Assembly (NCBI GenBank): GCA_041595355.1
Contig: JBFHKO010000058.1
Location: 1-12,729, forward strand
Direction: 5' to 3'
DNA: 12,729 bases
Origin: JBFHKO01 sp041595355
GTDB taxonomy: Bacteria > Pseudomonadota > Gammaproteobacteria > Enterobacterales > Aeromonadaceae
The notes under the pieces are model-generated. The model saw only the letters and a list, made by a program, of their open reading frames with translations, made no database searches and was not told where the DNA came from. A program made the translations under genes and the position numbers. This document shows positions 7,448-12,729 of the stretch, piece after piece; position 1 is the first letter of the stretch; every line of letters starts with the position of its first letter.

Positions 7448-7464
7448 GTTTGATAAGACCAAAC
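7448..7464. promoter_or_regulatory. Candidate LysR-type operator (T-N11-A dyad) before dctP
   Basis: GTTTG (7448-7452), seven bases, and CAAAC (7460-7464) form a perfect 5-bp inverted repeat. Its core TTG-N7-CAA fits the T-N11-A rule of LysR-family binding sites (T at 7450, A at 7462). It lies 100 bases before the dctP ATG, in the AT-rich part of the region upstream of the TRAP operon and divergent from a LysR gene. The TTGATA inside the dyad also resembles a -35 box, but no good -10 sits at the right spacing. The context makes regulation by the divergent regulator plausible. The consensus is short, so chance occurrence remains possible. Confidence 0.5.
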
Positions 7465-7564
7465 CTTTACGTACAGCCAGGCCGGTTTAACAACCCCACT
7501 CATTCTGGAAGTATGGCTCTGCATCACGCGCAAACCACCGTTAACCACACCGAGGAGGTGACTC

Positions 7565-8584
7565 ATGTTGCACACACTCAAGAAGGTAAAAAAGACGCTT
7601 GCTCTCGGCTCACTGGCCATCGCGCTGGGTGTAGGCTCACTCGCATCCACCGCCTCGGCCGCTGAACATAACTGGCGTTTTGCCAACCTGTACAGCCGCG
7701 GCACCGCCTTTGGCGAAGTCTACGAGAGCCTGGGCAAAAATATCGAAACCATGTCCGGTGGACGCATCAAGGTCCAGGTGCTCTATTCCGGCGAAGGTGT
7801 CGGCACCAACGGTATCCTGGGTGCGGTGAAATCCGGCCTGATCAGCATGGGCGCCCCCTTCCAGTCCATGCATGCCGGCGAGCTGCCTGCGGGCATCGTC
7901 GAAATCGGCCTGCCCGGCGGCACCGCCGATGTGGGCGAGCTGAGCACCCTGTTCCATGCAAAGGGCTGGAGCAAGATACTGAAGGAGGCCTACGGCCAGC
8001 AGGGACTGGTATGGCTCGACCCCTACATTCAGCCGCCCGTCTACCTGCTGACCAAAAAGCCCATCACCTCCATCGAGGAATTCAAGGGACTGAAGATCCG
8101 GGCCCCGGGAGCCTATGGCAAGTTCGTGCGCAACCTCGGCGCCTCGCCGGTGTCGCTGGCCTGGAGCGAGATCTACACCAGCCTGGCAACCGGCGTCATT
8201 GACGGCGCCATCGGCAGCAACATGATTGACCACCGCGACGGCAACCACGTCGAAGTGGCCAAATACATGTATCCTCTGCCGCTGGCCGGGGCCCAGGTGC
8301 TGCCCATCGTGGTCAATCGTAACGCCTGGAGCAAGTTGACGCCGGATCTGCAGGCCATCGTGGCCGCCGCGACCACGGTGCATGCCCGTGATCAGATGAC
8401 CCAGTCCCGCCAGTGGGAGTCCGAGGCCGTTGCCGATATGACAGCCAAGGGACTGCAGTGGAGCCCGGAGCCCAGCGATGCCGACAAAGCCGCCTGGAAG
8501 GCGGCCGGTGCCAAGCTGTGGGACGAATACGCCGCTGCTGACAGCTATAGCAAGCAGCTGGTCACCCTGCTCCAGCAGAACTGA
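7565..8584 (+). CDS. TRAP transporter solute-binding protein (DctP family)
   Basis: This periplasmic receptor captures the substrate and delivers it to the DctQ/DctM membrane complex. The product has 339 residues. The ATG at 7565 follows a near-perfect AGGAGG (7553-7558) by six bases, the strongest ribosome site in the window and fitting a highly expressed receptor. Residues 1-32 form a Sec signal peptide: a basic start (KKVKK), a hydrophobic core (LALGSLAIALGVGSLA) and an ASA cleavage site before AEHNW. The mature protein begins with the typical strand (NWRFANLYSRGTAFGEVYE), then SGGRIKVQVLYSGEGVG. EFKGLKIRAPG carries Arg179, aligned with the Arg that binds the substrate carboxylate in this family; SEIYTSLATGVIDGAIGSN is the family's Y-x-A-L-xx-G-x-x-DG-type region. 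A carboxylate-bearing substrate is therefore likely, but its identity (dicarboxylate, 2-oxo acid, amino acid or ectoine-like) cannot be read from sequence. It is the first gene of the operon. Confidence 0.92.
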   Translation: MLHTLKKVKKTLALGSLAIALGVGSLASTASAAEHNWRFANLYSRGTAFGEVYESLGKNIETMSGGRIKVQVLYSGEGVGTNGILGAVKSGLISMGAPFQSMHAGELPAGIVEIGLPGGTADVGELSTLFHAKGWSKILKEAYGQQGLVWLDPYIQPPVYLLTKKPITSIEEFKGLKIRAPGAYGKFVRNLGASPVSLAWSEIYTSLATGVIDGAIGSNMIDHRDGNHVEVAKYMYPLPLAGAQVLPIVVNRNAWSKLTPDLQAIVAAATTVHARDQMTQSRQWESEAVADMTAKGLQWSPEPSDADKAAWKAAGAKLWDEYAAADSYSKQLVTLLQQN

Positions 8585-8606
8585 TTGCTCCAGCAAGCCA
8601 CTAGCC

Positions 8607-8629
8607 TGAGGTGGAGCCCCTCCACCTCA
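8607..8629 (+). promoter_or_regulatory. Perfect 10-bp hairpin between dctP and dctQ
   Basis: TGAGGTGGAG (8607-8616) pairs perfectly with CTCCACCTCA (8620-8629) around a CCC loop. It begins 23 bases after the dctP stop and ends 39 bases before the dctQ start. The tail is TTCATCTTCGTT, T-rich but without a continuous T-run. The placement suggests a partial terminator or a 3' end-protecting hairpin, letting the cell make more binding protein than membrane subunits. Such an element is common after the binding-protein gene of uptake operons. Its function here is inferred. Confidence 0.65.
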
Positions 8630-8668
8630 TTCATCTTCGTTCAGTTAGCCGTAAAGGGGAGCAGACTT

Positions 8669-9220
8669 ATGCTCATTGCCGCGATCAGGGGATACTGCGC
8701 CACCGTCCACTACTGCGTTGACCTGGTAGGCCGTTCCGTCGCCTACATCATGCCGGCGCTCGCTCTGGTGGTGGCCTACGAGGTGCTGGCGCGCTATTTC
8801 CTCAACCACCCCACCATCTGGGCCTACGATCTGTCGCTGTTCATGTTCGCCTACATCGCCGCTCTCGGTGGCGCCCATGCCCAGCAACGCCGCGCCCACA
8901 TCAACGTCGATATCCTGTACCTGAACGTCAGCGCACGCACCCAGAGCCTGTTCAATCTGCTCTCCTACTCTCTGGCCCTGTTCTTCATGCTGGTGATCAT
9001 CGACATCAGCTGGGACAAGTTCATCGAAGCCATCGAATTCAACTACCGCCGCCAGAGTGAATGGGCACCGCATATGCATCACTTCTGGATCATGAGCATG
9101 GTGGCCTCCGGTCTGCTGGCCGCCCAGCTGTCCAGCGACATCCTCGCCGATCTCTACTACTTGCTGAGTGGCAAACGACTGCTCGCCAACGATAACCAGG
9201 AGGAAGACGATGAGCATTGA
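8669..9220 (+). CDS. TRAP transporter small membrane subunit (DctQ family)
   Basis: This inner-membrane subunit pairs with DctM to form the ion-driven transporter. The product has 183 residues. The ATG at 8669 follows AGGGGA (8655-8660) by eight bases. The frame is open back to a TTG at 8585, but that would lie across the hairpin after dctP and adds a non-hydrophobic 28-residue leader. Four hydrophobic segments are visible: about 24-45, 51-71, 93-114 and 138-160. AHAQQRRAHINVDIL (69-82) after the second segment is the conserved DctQ region, with the typical H-x-x-V/I-D pattern. The C-terminus is a charged tail (NDNQEEDDEH). The last 11 bases overlap the start of dctM, indicating translational coupling and a fixed subunit ratio. 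Confidence 0.92.
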   Translation: MLIAAIRGYCATVHYCVDLVGRSVAYIMPALALVVAYEVLARYFLNHPTIWAYDLSLFMFAYIAALGGAHAQQRRAHINVDILYLNVSARTQSLFNLLSYSLALFFMLVIIDISWDKFIEAIEFNYRRQSEWAPHMHHFWIMSMVASGLLAAQLSSDILADLYYLLSGKRLLANDNQEEDDEH

Positions 9221-10526
9221 GCTACTCACCGCCATTTTATTGCTCTGTATCATGTTCGCCTTCGCCGTGGGCGCGCCGGTGGGCATGGCCCTCGGCGGCA
9301 TCGCCATGGCAATCGGTTACATGACCTGGGGGGAAGGGATTTTCAACGTGATACCCACCACGATGGAATCCACCTATTTCAGTTTCATCCTGCTGGCCAT
9401 CCCCCTGTATATCTACATGGGGCAACTGCTGACCCGCTCCGGGATCGGTGACGCCATGTTCAACGCCAGCCAGATGCTGATCGGCCGCCTGCGCGGCTCG
9501 CTGGCGATCAGCGTGATTGGCGTATGCTCACTGATTGGCGCCATGGTCGGCATTATCGGTGCCGGCATCATGACCTCCGGCAGCATCGCCCTGCGCCCCA
9601 TGCTGGAGCGCGGCTACGACAAACGGCTGGCGCTGGGCGTGATCATGGCCGGCGGGGGACTCGGCATCCTGATCCCCCCCAGCATCCCGATGATCATGTT
9701 CGCCTCGGCCACCCAGAACTCGGTGGGGCGCATGTTTATCGCCGCCCTGGTACCGGCCCTGATGGCCGTGACCGTGATGATCCTCTATGTGATCATCAGC
9801 TGTAAGCTCAACCCCCAGCGGGCGCCGCTGGATCTGGCTCAGCAAGCCAAGATGACGCCCAAAGAGAAATTCCGTACCGGCCGGGACGGCTTGTTCTCCA
9901 TCCTGTTGATCGTCGCGGTACTGGGCAGCATCATCACCGGTATCGCCACCCCCACCGAGTCCGGTGCCATTGGCGTGGTGGGAGCCCTGGTGCTGGCCGT
10001 GCTGTTCAAGCGCTTCAAGCCGGCCATGTTCAAGGCTGCCGGCTTCGAAACTACGGTGCTGGTCAGCGTTGCCATGTGGATCATCTTCGGCGCCAGCGTC
10101 TTCAGCAATTTCCATCTGCTGATGGGGGTGCAGGACATGGTTGCCTCCTTCACCCAGGATCTGGGCCTGCCACCCCTGGCGGTGATCATACTGTTCCAGG
10201 TGATCATGCTGCTGCTGGGCTTCATCATCGATGAGTTCATCATAGTGCTGATCTGCGCGCCGCTGTTCACCCCCATAGTGGTGTCGCTGGGCTTCGATCC
10301 GATTTGGTTCGGCATCCTGATGATTTTGAACATCGAAATCGCGGTGCAGACCCCCCCCTACGGCTTCGCGCTGTTCTACCTCAAGGGGATCGCTCCTCCC
10401 AGCGTCAGCATGCTGGACATCTACAAGTCGGTCACCCCCTTCGTGCTGCTCAAGCTGTCGGTGCTGATCGTCTGCATGCTGTTCCCGGAACTGGTGCTTT
10501 GGCTGCCCAACAAGCTGATGGGTTAA
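9210..10526 (+). CDS. TRAP transporter large membrane subunit (DctM family)
   Basis: This is the transport-catalysing inner-membrane subunit, using an ion gradient (usually sodium) to move the substrate handed over by the binding protein. The product has 438 residues, a normal DctM length, and consists of successive hydrophobic segments across its whole length. The ATG at 9210 overlaps the end of dctQ by 11 bases and follows AGGAGG (9198-9203) by six bases; the earlier in-frame TTG at 9168 lacks such a site. Family signatures are IIGAGIMTSGSIALRPMLERGYDKRLALGVIMAGGGLGILIPPSIPMIMFA in the first half (about 112-164), and GIATPTESGAIG and IAVQTPPYGFALFYLKGIAP in the second half. These repeated G/P-rich stretches form the two re-entrant hairpin regions that bind ions and substrate in DctM proteins. 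The usp gene starts ten bases after the stop. Confidence 0.94.
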   Translation: MSIELLTAILLLCIMFAFAVGAPVGMALGGIAMAIGYMTWGEGIFNVIPTTMESTYFSFILLAIPLYIYMGQLLTRSGIGDAMFNASQMLIGRLRGSLAISVIGVCSLIGAMVGIIGAGIMTSGSIALRPMLERGYDKRLALGVIMAGGGLGILIPPSIPMIMFASATQNSVGRMFIAALVPALMAVTVMILYVIISCKLNPQRAPLDLAQQAKMTPKEKFRTGRDGLFSILLIVAVLGSIITGIATPTESGAIGVVGALVLAVLFKRFKPAMFKAAGFETTVLVSVAMWIIFGASVFSNFHLLMGVQDMVASFTQDLGLPPLAVIILFQVIMLLLGFIIDEFIIVLICAPLFTPIVVSLGFDPIWFGILMILNIEIAVQTPPYGFALFYLKGIAPPSVSMLDIYKSVTPFVLLKLSVLIVCMLFPELVLWLPNKLMG

Positions 10527-10536
10527 GGAGACAAAC

Positions 10537-10995
10537 ATGTTCAATGAGATCTTGATCCCGGTCGATCTGGCGCACGAGGCGCAGCTGCCCCAGCTGGTCC
10601 TGGCCGCCCGCAAGCTGCTGAACATCCCCCAGGGCCGGATCAGCCTGCTCTTTGTGGATGAAAGCCAGATCCACCGGGCGACCTACCCGTTTCTCAATGA
10701 CGACACCTTCAAGCAACACAAGATCGTCTGCCAAGGCCGGTTGAAGTCGTTGCTCTGCCAGTTCGTCGCCGAGGCGCAGCATGGTCGCTGCGTCACCCGC
10801 CGGGGGGCGGTATACGAGCAGATCCTGGAGGAGAGTCGCAAACAGAAGTCGAATGCGATAGTGATGATGGCCGGAACCCCGGGGCTGTCAAACTACTTCC
10901 TGGGGTCCAATGCGGAAAAGGTGGTGCGTCACGCCGACTGCTCCGTGTTCGTGCTCCGCCCCAGGACGCCACAAGCCGTCCCCACACCAACCTGA
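10537..10995 (+). CDS. Universal stress protein (UspA family) attached to the TRAP operon
   Basis: This is a cytoplasmic single-domain Usp of 152 residues. The ATG at 10537 follows TAAGGAG (10524-10530), whose TAA is the dctM stop codon, so translation is closely linked. The fold's landmarks are MFNEILIPVD (first strand, with Asp10 at the adenine-contact position of ATP-binding Usps) and, at the C-terminus, AGTPGLSNYFLGSNAEKVVRHADCSVFVLRPR. The nucleotide loop reads G113-x2-G116-x6-G123-S124, three residues shorter than the standard G-x2-G-x9-G(S/T), so ATP binding is likely but not certain. The segment after it resembles E. coli UspF/UspG-type proteins. Usp genes within TRAP operons are known: TeaD in the Halomonas ectoine operon teaABCD binds ATP and negatively regulates the transporter. 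A similar role in controlling this transporter is inferred from position. Confidence 0.9.
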   Translation: MFNEILIPVDLAHEAQLPQLVLAARKLLNIPQGRISLLFVDESQIHRATYPFLNDDTFKQHKIVCQGRLKSLLCQFVAEAQHGRCVTRRGAVYEQILEESRKQKSNAIVMMAGTPGLSNYFLGSNAEKVVRHADCSVFVLRPRTPQAVPTPT

Positions 10996-10998
10996 ACC

Positions 10999-11027
10999 GC
11001 CCCCGGCCTCATGGCGACGCCGGGGGG
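10999..11027 (+). terminator. Possible end-of-operon hairpin after usp
   Basis: CCCCCGGC (11000-11007) pairs perfectly with GCCGGGGG (11019-11026) around an 11-base loop, four bases after the usp stop. The position suits the end of the TRAP-usp transcript. No T-run follows (GAACGCGG), so it is at best a non-canonical terminator or an mRNA 3' stabiliser. Confidence 0.4.
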
Positions 11028-11156
11028 AACGCGGCGGTCACATCTCGATGCCGCCCGGCTGATGAGGCCCCGCCGGGGCGCCCTGAGTGGTGAAGCCCGG
11101 CGCGCCCCCTCTTGCATGACGCCCACCGGGCCGTACGGGTCCCTGGCCGTGCCGCC

Positions 11157-11618
11157 CTACTCGGTGCGCGCCTTCAGGTAACCAACGTAGTCGGGAATAC
11201 TGATACTGACCGCCTGGCTCATGCGCGGCGAGTCCATCAGGAAGTCGGCGGTCGCCTCGTTGGTGGCCACCGGAATGTTCCACACCGCCGCCAGGCGCAG
11301 CAGCGCCTTGACGTCCGGATCGTGGGGTACCCCATTGAGGGGATCCCAGAAGAAGATCAGCACGTCTATCTTGCCTTCGGCAATCAGCGCACCCAGCTGC
11401 TGATCGCCGCCCATGGGGCCGGAGAAGAGGCAGGTGATGGGCAGGGTCGCTTCCTTGCTCAGCAGGGTGCCGGTGGTGCCGGTGGCATACAGATGATGGA
11501 GTTTCAGCGCTTCCTTGCGCGCCTTGACCCAGCGGATCAGATCCTTTTTCTTGTTATCGTGCGCCACCAGCGCCACGCGCTTGTGAGCCGCCATGTCCCG
11601 GGTAATGGTTGCTTGCAT
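11157..11618 (-). CDS. mgsA: Methylglyoxal synthase
   Basis: This cytoplasmic enzyme converts dihydroxyacetone phosphate to methylglyoxal and phosphate, a bypass of lower glycolysis used when phosphate is short or sugar phosphates build up. The product has 153 residues against 152 in E. coli. The minus-strand ATG (complement of 11616-11618) follows AGGAG by six bases. All catalytic residues are in place with a one-residue offset: Asp21 ([10 protein letters not shown]), the catalytic base Asp72 ([12 protein letters not shown]), His99 ([13 protein letters not shown]) and Asp102. The phosphate-binding stretch ATGTTG (45-50) is also intact. It lies downstream of tuf on the same strand, but the tuf terminator separates them, so it probably has its own promoter; I could not pick one convincingly in the 100 bases before it. 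No terminator with a T-run was seen after it. Confidence 0.96.
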   Translation of the reverse strand: MQATITRDMAAHKRVALVAHDNKKKDLIRWVKARKEALKLHHLYATGTTGTLLSKEATLPITCLFSGPMGGDQQLGALIAEGKIDVLIFFWDPLNGVPHDPDVKALLRLAAVWNIPVATNEATADFLMDSPRMSQAVSISIPDYVGYLKARTE

Positions 11619-11714
11619 GCACCTCTCCTGTGCGAAACGGAATGTCCAGCTAGTTAGTTACCAGATAAGCCGGAGCGCGCCAAGGGCTTTGCGTCCCCCC
11701 GGCGGCGCGGCCAT

Positions 11715-11740
11715 AAAAAAGGGCGACTTGCGTCGCCCTT
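11715..11740 (-). terminator. Intrinsic terminator of tuf
   Basis: AAGGGCGAC (11719-11727) pairs perfectly with GTCGCCCTT (11732-11740) around a four-base loop. On the minus strand the GC-rich stem is followed by six T residues (complement of 11715-11720), the standard intrinsic-terminator form. It begins 26 bases after the tuf stop and lies before mgsA, so most tuf transcripts should end here. Confidence 0.88.
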
Positions 11741-11766
11741 GATGTGATATTGACCGGGTATCGAAC

Positions 11767-12729
<963 letters not shown>

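Larger units (their letters stand above)
6776..7564. other. 789-base divergent intergenic region, no convincing gene
   Basis: This stretch separates the start of the LysR gene from the start of the TRAP operon. Open frames exist (for example 6849-7259 plus and 6772-7113 minus), but their products are rich in Ala, Pro, Arg and Gly, resemble no family I know and lack good ribosome sites. It holds a 12-bp palindrome CCGGCATGCCGG (6980-6991), a 10-base-period repeat (7254-7293), and an imperfect hairpin with outer arms CTCGC/GCGAG (7281-7311) and a central TTCG loop. From about 7410 the base composition turns AT-rich, as expected of a promoter region; it contains a palindrome (7410-7424) and a LysR-type dyad (7448-7464). 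I could not identify a convincing sigma-70 or sigma-54 promoter by eye. The length is generous for a bacterial intergenic region, so a small RNA or a very small unrecognised gene cannot be excluded. Confidence 0.6.

Noticed and set aside
8585..8668. TTG start and extended N-terminus for dctQ
   Set aside because: It would translate through the 10-bp hairpin and add a polar leader. The ATG at 8669 has a proper ribosome site and family-typical length.
7637..10625. Minus-strand open frames (7637-8596, 8645-9307, 9528-10625) opposite the TRAP genes
   Set aside because: The products are rich in His, Gln, Asp and Gly, typical of the reverse strand of hydrophobic membrane genes; no independent support.
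11131..11138. CCGTACGG palindrome and nearby GC-rich inverted repeats after mgsA as a terminator
   Set aside because: The stems are short, have no T-run on the minus strand, and GC-rich palindromes are frequent in this DNA.

Overview
The window is GC-rich and chromosomal in character. The EF-Tu fragment, the 425-residue GabT and the 153-residue methylglyoxal synthase are all close to gammaproteobacterial forms, so I infer a high-GC gammaproteobacterium. No species can be named from the sequence alone. I see no mobile element, CRISPR array, tRNA or rRNA, and no clear sign of horizontal transfer.

Layout. (1) Positions 1-5741, plus strand: the 3' part of gabD (succinate-semialdehyde dehydrogenase), complete gabT (4-aminobutyrate aminotransferase), then a large NAD-type glutamate dehydrogenase of unusually compact length. 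(2) Positions 5757-6775, minus strand: a LysR-type regulator convergent with the dehydrogenase; the hairpin between them reads as the regulator's terminator. (3) Positions 6776-7564: a 789-base non-coding stretch with a 10-base-period repeat and, near its right end, an AT-rich palindrome and a LysR-type T-N11-A dyad. (4) Positions 7565-10995, plus strand: a TRAP transporter operon (dctP-, dctQ- and dctM-type genes) followed directly by a universal stress protein gene. A strong hairpin separates dctP from dctQ. (5) Positions 11157-12729, minus strand: methylglyoxal synthase mgsA, and upstream of it the 3' four-fifths of tuf with a clear intrinsic terminator.

How the genes may work together. 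GabT moves the amino group of GABA to 2-oxoglutarate, giving succinate semialdehyde and glutamate. GabD oxidises the semialdehyde to succinate. The glutamate dehydrogenase can deaminate the glutamate, regenerating 2-oxoglutarate and releasing ammonium and NADH. The three adjacent genes would therefore form a closed GABA-to-succinate cycle. The divergent LysR gene and the TRAP operon look like a ligand-responsive uptake module for a carboxylate or zwitterion. Its substrate cannot be read from sequence, and its link to the gab genes is inferred only from proximity. The TRAP-plus-Usp arrangement resembles the ectoine transporter TeaABC with TeaD.

Most of the window is recognisable metabolism. 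The points most worth a second look are the compact glutamate dehydrogenase, the TRAP-Usp unit with its internal hairpin, and the regulatory signals before dctP. I do not see a wholly new system.
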